From Azorinus chamasolen (lineage: Eukaryota > Mollusca > Bivalvia > Cardiida > Solecurtidae), in assembly GCA_963576725.1 (NCBI GenBank), contig OY755244.1:34692446-34756445 (forward strand): a DNA stretch of 64,000 nucleotides, written 5' to 3'. Below the pieces are notes generated by a model that was given only the letters and a program-made list of their open reading frames with translations, ran no database searches and was not told the origin of the DNA. Below are positions 1-9,970 of the stretch, piece after piece. Each line of letters starts with the position of its first letter. Position 1 is the stretch's first letter. The position numbers and the translations under genes were made by a program.

Positions 1-594
1 CTAAACACGGTAATTTCGCGACAAACAACTAGATCTAGTCTAGATCTAGATCTACTAGTCTAGGCCTAAGAATATGCTAGGGCCTAAGTTTGGGAGAATG
101 AAGTGAAATAATTAGATCTATTTAGTTTAATGGGTATCGATTGAAATCAACAAATTCGCTTTGTTAAACTTTTTTTATTCAGTAGATCTTGTACTCGGTA
201 GACGTAAATTTGTGTATTCACGAAATAAACGTCTCGGTAAAAAAAGTAGTTTTGGCTACAGGTCATGTGACCAACTGACATAACATCGATCATGTGACCA
301 ACTGGCATAATAACAAAATGTTTATCAGGAACCTTGTTATCCGTCGGGAAAATAGGCACGTGACAGGATAAGGGTTAATCTTTAATTTTTTAAATTTACG
401 CATCTTATATGGACCTGAAATAGTTTGAAACTTGATGAGACATTGAGCTACTCAGCATGTAATCTTGATGCAAACTGTTTGAATATGGCGACAAATTGAT
501 CCATACCGTTGAAAGTGTTACTGTCGAAATAATTTTCTTAGCCAAATATTGTTGTTGATTTCAACTGCCACATTACGTTTGTATTGGATTTTGT
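1..594. other. Unassigned sequence
   Basis: No gene or recognised element. It begins with a short cluster of overlapping TAGATC/CTAGATCT words. Two near copies of CATGTGACCAACTGACATAA lie about 26 bp apart near 264-310. The rest is AT-rich and unrecognised. Confidence 0.4.
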
Positions 595-805
595 TTAACC
601 CTGAACTCCATAAATACGCATTTCAATGCTTTTGCAAACAGGAACCATCTGATCAGGATCTGTTCTGTTTGCTTTTGAAATTGATTCTACAGTATTTGCC
701 TTGACAAAAAAAGTATTTTTATTTGTATTACAGAAATTGAGTTTGTTAATTAATATTCATGATGTCATTATTTCTTACATGAATATTCATGGAGGAAAGG
801 GTTAA
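595..805 (+). mobile_element. A2 TTAA MITE, hairpin left arm deleted
   Basis: The element is bounded by TTAA and has the A2 right side (AATATTCATGATGTCATT, GGAGGAAAGGGTTAA). The hairpin has lost most of its left arm: GCAAACAG runs straight into the right arm CATCTGATCAGGATCTG. It is non-coding, and mobilisation would need a piggyBac-type transposase from elsewhere (inference from the TTAA target and CCCT ends). Confidence 0.8.
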
Positions 806-1184
806 CTATCACTAAGAATAGTTCTATCTGGGTGTACACTTTTTGCCACAGTTATTCAGACCATATATTAAGCAGTTATGGTATCATTGATTTCGTCAGT
901 AGCATGCTAAGAATCAATTGTGAAAAATTGAAAAATCAAAAGGAATATGGAAGGAAACTGAAAGCTTTCAGAGGCATCGACCTTAATTTCTTCGATTGAC
1001 ATTGATCGAATATGGCTTGTTTAACACTTTCGTATGGTTCTGCACTATTTGCAAAAGCACAAATGTACGCTAATAGCATGAGAAGAGACGTAATTACAAA
1101 TGATAGTTATTGGTTTACAGCTTCAGTAACTTTCTGTCAACATTTGGAAATAGTTTAGATCCAGATATTGAGTAATTCTATAAT
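806..1184. other. Unassigned sequence
   Basis: AT-rich sequence between an A2 MITE and an E element. No open frame or repeat is recognised. Confidence 0.35.
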
Positions 1185-1377
1185 CAGAGCTACAGATAAA
1201 GGTGCATACCGAAATACTTAAATCATCATTTCTCCACCAAACCCTATACTGTGACCACTCTTTAGAATCGTCTTGAAGAGACGATTGTAAAGAGTGGTCG
1301 CAGTATAGGTTTTGGTGGAAAAATAAAGAAGTTATTCTTGAAAATGTTTCAATTTACACATCTGATCTGGACCTCTG
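1185..1377 (+). mobile_element. E MITE, complete copy
   Basis: This is a reference copy of family E. The ends CAGAGCTACAGATAAAGG and TCTGATCTGGACCTCTG form imperfect inverted repeats. The central hairpin pairs CCAAACCCTATACTGTGACC with its complement. Identical 6-bp flanks TATAAT lie on both sides and may be a target-site duplication. The superfamily is not resolved and there is no coding capacity. Confidence 0.75.
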
Positions 1378-1437
1378 TATAATAAACCAGGATCTAAACC
1401 TTTTGACACTCTTAGAACTCCAGATAGGATGTGTAAA

Positions 1438-1684
1438 TTAACCCTATTCTTGCTGAATTTTAGAATACATTTCTCCTTTACCCATGCCCTGTTGTATAAT
1501 TACATATATCTTCACTGTGTACACGTAGTTCGCTGTGCAATCACTGCTGTGGAGTGCACTGGTTGCACAATCAACTTGTAAATAGTGCAGACCCTGATGA
1601 GACAGCTCCTGCAGGAGCTGTCTCATCTGGGTCTTCACTATTTACAGGTAGGTATATTGACGTGAATAGCAAGCGAAGAGTTAA
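1438..1684 (+). mobile_element. D TTAA MITE inside E
   Basis: Reference copy of family D, with TTAA at both ends. The hairpin GTAAATAGTGCAGACCCTGA...GGGTCTTCACTATTTAC is centred on CAGCTCCTGCAGGAGCTG. The host E reads through as GTGTAAATTAAAACATTTTC when D is removed, which matches uninterrupted E copies such as the one at 59.5 kb. The target duplication is therefore exactly TTAA. Confidence 0.85.
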
Positions 1685-1839
1685 AACATTTTCAAGAATA
1701 ACTTCTTTATTTTTCCACCAAACCCAATGTTGTGACCACGCTTTAGAATGGTCACGAAGAGACGATTCTAAAGAGTGGTCACAACATAAGGTTTGGTGGA
1801 GAAAGGAAGATTTTAGCATTTGAGTATGCACATTTATCT

Positions 1840-2371
1840 CAGGGCTTTCCCCAGGATTTTAGGAAGGCATGTCTTTTTTAAGTCCTAGGGGGTAGGTGCG
1901 GGAGGGGTTTCCCCTCCTTCCTAGCGCCGCGCCGAAAATTTTGAAAAAAATGAGGTTATCATGGTGAATATTTTGCATTTTCTGATAAAAAGTAAAAGCT
2001 ATAGTAGGGCTCTTGAAAGTTTTTTAATTGTACATGTTTGTACAAAAAAACCCAGAATATACATTAAACATAACTACAACCACAGCACCACCTTCCTTGC
2101 ACAAAACTTTTAAACGTGTTGTTTGCAAATTCACAAAGATAAATTTTTTTGCATGTAGATCAGACACTGTATACTTAAGTCTTAATTGCTTAAAACTTCT
2201 GGTCTGAACTACATGTAGTTTCAATGTTTGGACATATAAACAAACACGTTTGAAAGGGCGTCGGCTCGAGAATTTTTACATGTTGGGGAAATTAAGGGGT
2301 GTCGAATTTTCGCCACCGACAAAGATCGAATGTCGGGCCCGTCATGCGAAAAGGGCCTGGGGAAAGCCCTG
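1840..2371. mobile_element. hAT-like non-autonomous transposon
   Basis: Perfect 16-bp terminal inverted repeats CAGGGCTTTCCCCAGG lie at 1840-1855 and 2356-2371, flanked by a direct repeat TATCT (1835-1839, 2372-2376). CAGGG-type ends recall hAT elements, but hAT usually gives 8-bp duplications, so the class is tentative. The interior is GC-rich near the left end (AGCGCCGCGCCG) and has no convincing frame. Confidence 0.65.
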
Positions 2372-2403
2372 TATCTGTTGCTTTGTGATGGACAATTTTA
2401 GAA

Positions 2404-2588
2404 CAGTACAACCTCTCTATAATGGCCATTAAATTGTGTTAATTAGTTGGTAATTAGGGCAGGTGGTTGCTTAAAACGATGTGAGTTCAACAGAACGCTC
2501 CTATTTCACCTTGCTTTAAGCACTGCCACCTGCATTTAACACACGATACTTGATGTAATTGATTGGCCGTTATAGAGAGGTTTTACTG
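2404..2588. mobile_element. F pogo/Tigger-like MITE
   Basis: The ends CAGTACAACCTCTCTATAA and AGAGAGGTTTTACTG are followed by TA. The body is a long imperfect palindrome (GGCAGGTGGTTGCTT / CTGCCACCTGC) whose centre is degraded here. CAGTAAAACCTC-type ends with a TA target are typical of pogo/Tigger-derived MITEs. Confidence 0.75.
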
Positions 2589-3303
2589 TATTTGTGAAGG
2601 CACATTTATCTATTGCTCTGTCCTCTGACACTGTTTTGAAAGGAAATGAAAGAAAAATAGGAATTTGAAAAAGATGACAATTTTTGCAGTTGGAAGGTAA
2701 CAATTAGGTGAGTAGCTATATAGTATGATACATTTTGTGTGAGGGTGACAATAACCCTTGGTAAATCAAGTAATTACCATCAGCAGTAATTACCAACAGC
2801 AAAACATCTATTCACAAGAAGACACAAGCACAGGGAGTTTGATCCTTACGTAATGCTGAGTTATTATCATAGCTATATCAAAGCTATGAGGATAGGTTAT
2901 CACAGTTTATCCCTGACAACACGTTAAGGATTTAATGGGAAAATAATGAGCCTACTGCCACTGTTTGTTTTGTTTTTGTATCAGCCTTACATGTTCACAA
3001 TGTTCATGACCTTCTAGCGATGATTTGCAATACCGATAAATGTTGTCATCAATATCGTAGCGAGATTGCTTGAACTTTTCTCTGCTCTAACAGTGTCTTT
3101 GCAAAGATTTTTTTTTTCTCTATTGGAGACAAGGTTTTGGCATCATTACTTAAATCACAGCGCGAAAAAAATTGAGATTAGATTGTTTTCTTGGAAGATG
3201 CACAAGTCGTACTGTCATTATTGTCAAAGAACAAAAAAGTAAAGGTATTGTCATAGCATTTTGACTTTTATCTTGCTCTTAATTTATTTCAACATATATG
3301 AAA
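2589..3303. other. Unassigned sequence
   Basis: AT-rich stretch. A pair of similar words (AAGTAATTACCATCAGCA, AGTAATTACCAACAGC) occurs near 2770. No element or gene is seen. Confidence 0.35.
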
Positions 3304-3378
3304 TTAAACCATTCCCTCATAGGCTATTTTAAGCTCCAACCTCTATGAATAAATCTACTTAAAAGGAGCATTTACTGC
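3304..3378 (+). mobile_element. B MITE, left-end fragment
   Basis: TTAAACCATTCCCTCATAGG is followed by the B left subterminal region up to AAGGAGCATTTACT. The hairpin and right end are missing. Confidence 0.7.
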
Positions 3379-3461
3379 AGCTGACACTTCAGCCATTCCC
3401 CTGCTAGGCTTATTGTCAAAAAGACCACTCACAGTTTATAGGCGTGATTTGACAATGTACC

Positions 3462-3862
3462 TAATCGCTTGTATAAGGACATTGTTGTGCATTTCTTTAT
3501 TCATTGAGTAACTGCCTCTCGAAGAATACATTCATTCATATTATGGATATGTGATTTCATCATGTGACCGATTTTTATTCTTGCGCCCTTCTTACACATT
3601 GCTATATTTTGTGGATTTTGTTGAACATACTTAACCAAAGCTAATATTACAAAGCATTTTCATGTCACAAATAGTATACCATGATTACTTCCGGATGCCA
3701 TGTTATTAAATGCCTTTTGTATCCATCGAATGCACGTCAATAAATTGCACTAGACTGCTTTGCTGAATGGCAGTTGTTAAGTATGTCAGTAAGGCATGGG
3801 ATCGATGGTGGGATACCACCTAAGTAATTATTGCTTACGCAAAGAATACAAGAAGAAATTTT
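3462..3862 (+). repeat. Dispersed repeat, uninterrupted copy
   Basis: This segment is homologous to 59578-60345. Shared words are TTCTTTATTCATTGAGTAA, TTCATATTATGG, TAGTATACC, and CCTTTTGTATCCAT. It lacks the two insertions seen in the other copy and so serves as their empty-site reference. Its nature (old transposon or local duplication) is unknown. Confidence 0.6.
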
Positions 3863-4013
3863 TTTGAATTGTGTACTTTTGAAAGCATTGTGCTTTTAAC
3901 AAGTGATTCTTACAGAGGCTTCAAAAGGTGACAATATGATGGAATTGGTTAAGTCGATCAATGCTGATTGACCCATTTCATTTCCAATACAAGGACTACA
4001 ACTTGCTCGTGCC

Positions 4014-4182
4014 TAGTCAGACCTGACTTGTTTTGGCTTACAGCTTGAATCTTGTTCAGTCTGACCTGACTTATTTTGGCTAAAAGCTTGAATCTTGTTG
4101 AGTCTGACCTGACTTATGTTGGCTAACAGCTTGAATCTTGTTGAGTCTGACCCGACTTGTTTTGGCTAAAAGCTTGAATCTG
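4014..4182. repeat. 43-bp minisatellite, four units
   Basis: Four head-to-tail units contain GTCTGACCTGACTT and TTTTGGCTAAAAGCTTGAAT with a few substitutions each. Confidence 0.8.
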
Positions 4183-4205
4183 GATGAGACCATTTATCAC
4201 AATGG

Positions 4206-4281
4206 CTCTGTTTACTAATGAAATTTGAAAGATCTGTTTCTTTACTTTCTAAAATGGCTACAATTTTCCACCTTCCATATT
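4206..4281 (+). mobile_element. A1 MITE interior fragment
   Basis: The segment runs from the hairpin foot (CTCTGTTTACTAATG) through the A1 long subterminal side (GATCTGTTTCTTTACTTTC, TTCCACCTTCCATATT). It then meets an unrelated dispersed repeat. Both A1 ends are missing. Confidence 0.65.
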
Positions 4282-4517
4282 CTCAATACTCCTAAACAAC
4301 TGAAGTGATTTACATGGCTATCGAATTTGACCAAGATATAATGGCCACAAACGTGTGTGTAAAGTTTGGTGTGGATTGGAAAAATACTTTCCAAGAAGAA
4401 ATCAAAGTCCGGACAAATTCTTCTAAATGTGCGTACAAACTTATGGACAGACATACCAATGGACGGACGTAGGGACAAGGGCAATCCTATATGCCACCAT
4501 TATGTGGGGGCATAAAA
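4282..4517 (-). repeat. G dispersed repeat (GGGGGCATA end)
   Basis: Its reverse complement matches 43.1-43.5 kb (TTTGGTGTGGATTGGA, CTTTCCAAGAAGAAATC, ending ATGTGGGGGCATAAAA). This dispersed type is recalled from bivalve genomes. The mobility mechanism is not evident and it is not protein coding. Confidence 0.6.
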
Positions 4518-4872
4518 ATATTGTACTTGGGTTTGTAAAACATGTACAGCTCAGATTCGAATATTTATATGGTCTAAAAACTATCTAGCAGCACACAGTT
4601 CATTAAAATGCTTTTAGCGAATACATGTTCATGTATTTAGTTTTATGAGATCATTCGTAAGTAATCTATTGTAAAATAAAACTAGAGAACCCATTGTGAT
4701 ATGACTGTAAATTTCTACACACCTTTTAACAATGAGAACTGGAAACATAATAGAAAGTATGATTGCCAAGGCATTAGTACGCATTTGTAGATTGGAAACA
4801 TAATGAAGATAACATGTAAAACAGTCAATACTTGGAAAGTTTATAAATAAAAATCAGCTCTGCTTACCATAC
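4518..4872. other. Unassigned sequence
   Basis: AT-rich sequence. A short phrase, GGAAACATAATAGAAAG / GGAAACATAATGAAGA, occurs twice about 50 bp apart. No element is recognised. Confidence 0.35.
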
Positions 4873-5125
4873 TTAATAGCCCTTTCCCTCATATAAATAC
4901 ATTTCCATACCTTTGCAAACAGAGTAGACCCAGATCAGACAGCTCCTATTGGAGCTGTCTGATCAGGGTCTGCTCTGTTTGCATATGAAATTATAATTAG
5001 ATATGACTTGACATTTGCTACCGATACCCAAAATATCCTGTGTGTATATGCCATTATAAAAAAAATTCTGATACATATTAATGACGTAAGTATTTCTAAC
5101 ATTAAAATTCAACACGGACAGAGTG
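4873..5125 (+). mobile_element. A2 TTAA MITE
   Basis: TTAATAGCCCTTTCCCTC start, full hairpin with centre AGCTCCTATTGGAGCT, then a diverged A2 long side. The right terminus is badly degraded (ATTCAACACGGAC), so the end is approximate. Confidence 0.7.
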
Positions 5126-5248
5126 ATGTGCAGAAATTTTGATAGAAAAAAACAAGGTACATTTTCCTATGCACGAGGCATCCAAAGAGTAAGGGCATTA
5201 CCTCCTTTTATGCTATCTGCTACAAATTCTTTAACTCTCTACTTGATA

Positions 5249-5433
5249 GTAACCCCTTTCATGCCTTTGCAAACAGAGTAGACCCAGATCAGATGACTCC
5301 TGTAGGAGCCATCTGATCTGGGTCTGCGCTGATTTCTTATGGCCAAAATATCCTGTATTTATTCATCATAATAAGAATTCACTTACTAAATACTGATTAT
5401 GTCATTATTTCTAAAATAAATATCATGAGTTGA
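5249..5433 (+). mobile_element. A2 TTAA MITE, internally shortened
   Basis: Begins GTAACCCCTTTCATGCC. The hairpin centre is GACTCCTGTAGGAGCC. The long side is shortened and ends ATCATGAGTTGACC, where the next A2 begins. Confidence 0.7.
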
Positions 5434-5887
5434 CCCTTTCCTTCATATAAATGCCTTTTTACGCCTTTGATCCTGTAGGAGCCGTGTAATAGGGTCTGCT
5501 CTGTTTGCTTACAGAATCATATAGATATGAGTCTGAGGTTTCTGCCAATACCCAAAATTCATGTGTACATAATTATGCCCTTTAACCCTTTCCTCCATAG
5601 GCTATTTTTAGACACAACCTCTTTGGATGAATCTACCCAAAAGGAGCATTTACTAGAGAAAAGGAAAATTTTAGAATTTTGTAGTTTGATACCATTGTGA
5701 TAAATAGAGCATTTGCTCCTATAGGAGCAAATGCTCTATTTATCACAATGGTTTCAAAAGGTGACTTTTACGGAGGTGTAGAAAGGCATATTTATGGAGG
5801 AAAGGGTTAAAAAGGTTGAGCTAATAAATATGCATGGTGTCATTATTTCTTACATGATTCTTGAATATGCAACAGGGAAAAGGTTAA
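5430..5887 (+). mobile_element. A2 MITE hosting a B MITE
   Basis: The left part has lost its left hairpin arm (GCCTTTGATCCTGTAGGAGC). At 5582 a B element interrupts it at TTAA. The A2 right side resumes with GAGCTAATAAATATGCATG and ends CAGGGAAAAGGTTAA. Confidence 0.75.
5582..5810 (+). mobile_element. B TTAA MITE nested in A2
   Basis: Reference full B copy. It starts TTAACCCTTTCCTCCATAGG and ends TTTATGGAGGAAAGGGTTAA. The hairpin GATAAATAGAGCATTTGCTC and its complement are centred on GCTCCTATAGGAGC. Removing it leaves one TTAA in the A2 host. Confidence 0.85.
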
Positions 5888-6100
5888 CCCTTTTCCTGTT
5901 CAATATTTGGCATGAATATTTATCAGCTGTATTTTTTAATGGCATATATATACAGGATTGTTTGGTATTAGTAGAAGTCTAAGAGTCAGATCTATTACAA
6001 TTTCAAAAGCAAACAGAGCAGACCCTGATCAAATGGCTCCTATAGGAGCTGTCTGATCAGGGTCTACTCTGTTTGCAAACATGTGAAAAGGTGTTTGTAC
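5884..6100 (-). mobile_element. A2 MITE sharing a TTAA with its neighbour
   Basis: It begins at the TTAA that also ends the preceding A2. The hairpin has arms AGAGCAGACCCTGATC and GATCAGGGTCTACTCTG. The short side (AACATGTGAAAAGGTG) is degraded and no clean terminus is visible. Confidence 0.65.
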
Positions 6101-6160
6101 TTAGGAAAATGTTTTTAGGTTAAGTGGAATTTTTCCATTTTTTTCCCCTTCAAAAACTGT

Positions 6161-6616
6161 GATCAGAGTGTCCTTTACCCTTAGCCATATTTAGGTAGAA
6201 CTAGAAATTTTTGTTTTGACAAAATGTCTAGAATCAGATCTTGATCATGTCAAAAGTAAACAGAGCAGACCCTGATCAGAAGGCTCCTATAGGAACCATC
6301 TGAACTTGGTCTGCTCTGTTTTCAAACATTTAAAAAGGCATTTGTAGCAAACAGAGCAGACCCTGATCAGAGTGTCCTTTACCCTTAGCCATATGTACTT
6401 AGAACTAGAATTTTTTTGTTTTGACACAAACTGTAGAATCAGATCTTGATCATGTCAAAGCAACTAGAGCAGACCCTGATCAAACAGCTTTTATTGGAGC
6501 CATCTGATCTTGGTCTGCTCTGTTTGCAAACATTTAAAAAGGCATTTGTAGTAAACAGCTGAGCAGACCCTGATCAAAGTGTCCCTTACCCTTAGCCATA
6601 TGTACTTAGAACTAGC
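6161..6616 (-). repeat. Tandem duplication of A-derived segment, about 205-bp unit
   Basis: GATCAGAGTGTCCTTTACCC recurs at 6161, 6365 and (as GATCAAAGTGTCCCTTACCC) 6572. Each complete unit holds one A-type hairpin (GAGCAGACCCTGATCA...TGGTCTGCTCTG). About 2.3 copies of a MITE piece were amplified in tandem. Confidence 0.75.
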
Positions 6617-6790
6617 GTGTGGAATAAGGACTGCTGAACATATACCGGTAGGTGGGGTAATTAGCAGAAGCAAACAAGTTATTCATGGAAAAAAATAGAA
6701 AAAGGTTAGGTTTTTGGAACAGACTGCTTTTTATGTGGAATTTATCACAGGATAATAAAAATAGATTTTCGTGAGAAAAATGATTCACGT

Positions 6791-6867
6791 TTAACTCTCT
6801 CAGTGCAAGCTGAAAATTTGCGTAACATATGCAAACAGTTTGGATCCAGATGAGATGTCAGATAAAG
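6791..6867 (+). mobile_element. H MITE left fragment
   Basis: TTAACTCTCTCAGTGCAAGC, then GCAAACAGTTTGGATCCAGA, the H left arm. It is cut by a B element at TTAA. The H-like GCAGAATTACAGAAGATGAC after the B may be its continuation. Confidence 0.55.
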
Positions 6868-7096
6868 TTAACCCTCTCCTCCATAAATACGCCTTTCTAC
6901 ACCTCTGTAAAAGTCACTTTATGAAACCATTGTGATAAATAAAGCATTTGCTCCTATAGGAGCAAATGCTCTATTTATCACAATGGTTTCAAACTACAAA
7001 ATTCTAAAATTTTACTTTTCTCTAGTAAATGCTCCTTTTGGATATATTCATTCAAAGAGGTTGTATCTAAAAATAGCCTATGAAGGAAAGGGTTAA
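6868..7096 (-). mobile_element. B TTAA MITE
   Basis: Complete copy in reverse orientation, ending ATAGCCTATGAAGGAAAGGG. The hairpin is intact and centred on GCTCCTATAGGAGC. It appears to be inserted into an H copy. Confidence 0.85.
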
Positions 7097-7805
7097 CTTG
7101 CAGAATTACAGAAGATGACAGTTTTAATGATGACAATATGCTATTTTTAGAAAGAGTTTATTTTACCTTGAAATGGTGTCTGGTGTTTTGCAAACAGTGT
7201 AGACTCCAGAACAGCTCTAGCGTCTGATGTGGGTCGGGGGTCTACACTGTGTTTGCACTCATCAGTAACCTTAATGACAGGGTAGATACAGATCAAATGC
7301 TATTTTTCGTATCAATTTCAATGACTGATATTGGCTCATAGCCATCCGTTCCCTCGCTATGGCTCCTATAAGAATGTTTCCAAGATTCAGTCATTAGACC
7401 TATTATTTAGCCCTTTAAATGCTGGAAACGAATCAAATGGTATTTGCAACAGTGTAGATCCAGATCAAAGGGATCCTAGAGAAGCCACAAAGTCCTCCAG
7501 TTTTAATTCTTTTTAATGGAATGAATATCGCCATTAAATGGTGATGGACTAGTCCGTATTGAAAACATTCAACATTCCAAAGGTCAAAAGATAGCTTCAT
7601 TTTCCTCAACAATGCTGTATGCTAAAAATGATTGACAGTACAGCCTAACCTACATAGAAACTGCCAGTCTGTTTGGATCCCAACCAGAGTGGCTAATATG
7701 ATGACTTACTTTTTGTTGTGTCTGCACAGGGTACAGTAAAAATAACATGCTTTAGACGACCACTAACTGAATCAACATGGGAGTTCTTATACAGAAGGCA
7801 GTTAC
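7097..7805. other. Mostly unassigned; two decayed A/C-type hairpins
   Basis: A diverged hairpin GCAAACAGTGTAGACTCCAG...GGGTCTACACTGTGTTTGC lies at 7191-7257. A half hairpin GCAACAGTGTAGATCCAGAT lies near 7443. Neither has recognisable termini. The remainder is unassigned. Confidence 0.5.
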
Positions 7806-8094
7806 TTAACCCTTTCTCTGATATGAATGCCTTTTCATGCATTTGCAAGCAGAGTAGACCCAGATCGAAAGGACACAGAGCAGACCCTGATCAGACGGCT
7901 CCTATAGGAGCCGTCTGATCAGGGTCTGCTCTGTGTCCTTTCGACATGAAATAGATCAATCTGATTCTATAGTTTATGTCAAAGCAAAAAAATCCCTTGA
8001 AAAGTTTATATTAAAACCATTGAGCTAATAAATATTCATGTTGTCATTATTTCTTACATGATTACAGAAGAGGTAACGTGTTAATGCAAGACTT
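7806..8094 (+). mobile_element. A2 MITE with rewritten hairpin
   Basis: TTAACCCTTTCTCTGATATG start and a full A2 long side. A remnant of the normal left arm (AGAGTAGACCCAGATC) is followed by an exact inverted copy of the right arm. This gives a perfect 80-bp palindrome at 7865-7944. See findings. Confidence 0.85.
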
Positions 8095-8199
8095 ACAACT
8101 AGAACTAGGCTTCTCTCAATCGTTGCTTATTTGTAAAACTCAAAGCACCCATATACCTATGGGGCAATCATCCTATTGGGCAGTTATCCGTACCCGTAA

Positions 8200-8223
8200 C
8201 CCCCCCCCCCCCCCCCCCCCCCC
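8200..8223. repeat. Poly-C run
   Basis: About 24 consecutive C. The length is likely unreliable in sequencing. Confidence 0.8.
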
Positions 8224-8252
8224 TCATATACAGATGTTAATTACAAGTTGTT

Positions 8253-8426
8253 TTAACCCATTCCCTCATAGGCTACTTTTTAGACCAAATCTCTTTGCAT
8301 AAATCTACCAAAAATTGTGTAATATTGAAACCATTGTGATATATAGAGCATAAAATTTTGCACCATAGGAGCAAATGCTCTATTTATTACAATGGTTTCA
8401 AAAAGTGACTTTTACAAAGGCGACAA
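8253..8426 (+). mobile_element. B MITE, right end lost
   Basis: TTAACCCATTCCCTCATAGG start and an imperfect hairpin (GAGCATAAAATTTTGC...GAGCAAATGCTC). The terminal GAGGGAATGGGTTAA is absent. Confidence 0.75.
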
Positions 8427-9024
8427 TACTTCAATCTCCAACTATTTGAATTCATCTCTGGCGTGCAAAATTTGAAAAAATTCAACATAATTGAATAGTA
8501 ATTTATTTGCAGTTTTTAAATTTTTGTTTAAGAAAATTGTTCAACTTAGTAAAATTTCTGGATCTTCGGAGCCAACATAATCAGCACATAACACTCTGTG
8601 AACTGGAAATGTCTGCTTCATCAAGAGATGTTGTGGCTGGTATTTTGAATTCTCTTTGTAATTTGTTTGTGCTTAGTATACTAAATTGATTGTTTATGTA
8701 TTCTGACATGGCCGCACTGTTACAAACAGAGTGCAATGGACAACATTTGACACCGTTATGCAAACTCTTTTGGTATTCATGAGGCTGCTACATAGGGGAA
8801 GCTAATAATGGATGCACTAGTAATCTATTATGAGTGATACATCTCTCTGGGATTAAAGGTTACATTTCATACAGGAGATTGAATTTGATTGGCTTGATAA
8901 GGATTGGATTATGGAGATAAGTCAGTCATAATTAACTTAATTAGCCCTTATCCCTGTAGATTTGCCTCTGATGTGTGTGATATTGGCACGAGGTAGGCAG
9001 CAATTATACCAAATATTCAGTTAC
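8427..9024. other. Unassigned sequence
   Basis: AT-rich. No element or convincing gene. The short open frames here have no recognisable motifs. Confidence 0.35.
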
Positions 9025-9239
9025 TTAACTCTTTGCACGTGAGTGGCGAAAAACCACAATCACCTACGCAAACAGTTTGGATCCAGATGAGACGCCGCAA
9101 AATGCGGCGTCTCATCAGCATCCAAACTGTTTGATGCTTTGATCGTATTTTTGCAAAGAAATGAGAAGTTTTTATTTTAAGTTTAGAAGCAGACGACAAT
9201 TGTTGCAGATGAAAAATTACTTAGCATTCAAAGAGTTAA
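9025..9239 (+). mobile_element. H TTAA MITE, reference copy
   Basis: TTAACTCTTTGCACGTGAG to CATTCAAAGAGTTAA. The hairpin arms are CAGTTTGGATCCAGATGAG and CTCATCAGCATCCAAACTG with centre GCCGCAAAATGCGGC. The arm sequence is homologous to the A, C and D hairpins, although the ends differ. Confidence 0.85.
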
Positions 9240-9348
9240 TTTCTGTCTGCTTTAGGTTCATTTAACATAAAGTCATACTTTCAGCAAATTAAGGCAGCTT
9301 GCATGATTTTTTGTCAACATAATGGGAGCGACTGATAGTAAGCACCTC

Positions 9349-9595
9349 TTAACCCTCTACTCCTTGAATATTCATGCAAGAAATAATGACATCATGAATA
9401 TTTATTAAATTAATTCTTGTAATAGCACATGGGACAAGGGAGTTTTTGGCCTTAGTAGAATCTGTAGAATCATACCTACATTATACCATAAGCAAACAGA
9501 GAAGACCCTGATCAGACGGCTCCTATAGGAGCCGTCTGATCTGGGTCTACTCTGTTTGCAAAGGCGTAGAAAGGTGTATTTATGGAAAGTGTTAA
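9349..9595 (-). mobile_element. A2 TTAA MITE
   Basis: TTAACCCTCTACTCC start and TATTTATGGAAAGTGTTAA end. The hairpin is intact, with centre GGCTCCTATAGGAGCC and arms GACCCTGATC / GATCTGGGTC. Confidence 0.85.
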
Positions 9596-9970
9596 AGAGG
9601 TATAGTACATATTACAATCAGTGAACAATATTGATCCAAATGATGTTGAATTTGGCTCAGTTCATTAGCAGGTGTATGAATTTTGAGAAGTAGGAAATGT
9701 AAACAAGTAAATTACTCTCAGCTGGCCGAGCTGGGGTCAAAGAGAAAGGTTATCTAAAGCTTGTTCATTAATTTTTGTTGAGTTTGCACACAACAAAATT
9801 AGAGTGAACGGTCAAGGTCATTTACATCCATATTTTGAAACTAGAATTAATCAGACATCATTTAGCAGGCTTAAGGTTAAATATTTTCCAACAAAATCTC
9901 TGAAATGAGAATTGTTTCAAATTTAGCCCTTTAATCAACACTTAAAGTGTCTTTAACCCTTTCATATGTC
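9596..9970. other. Unassigned sequence
   Basis: No element or gene recognised. Confidence 0.35.

Larger units (their letters stand above)
1414..2385 (-). mobile_element. E MITE carrying two nested insertions
   Basis: An E element begins AGAACTCCAGATAGGATG. It is split at TTAA by a D MITE, continues through its hairpin (CCAAACCCAATGTTGTGACC and complement), and is split again inside its right terminal repeat by a hAT-like element. The last E bases, TATCTGTTGCTTTG, resume after 2371. The order of events is therefore E first, then D and the hAT-like element. Confidence 0.75.

Noticed and set aside
1554..1831. Frames of 86-89 codons on both strands near 1.6-1.8 kb, with relatives at 33.1, 36.6, 58.1 and 63.0 kb
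   Set aside because: Their similarity to each other (for example NSADPDETAPAGAVSSGS) comes from the D and E hairpins. They are translated MITE, not a protein family.
8200..8223. Poly-C run as a functional tract
   Set aside because: A bare homopolymer at a low-complexity join; its length may be a sequencing artefact and nothing around it suggests a role.
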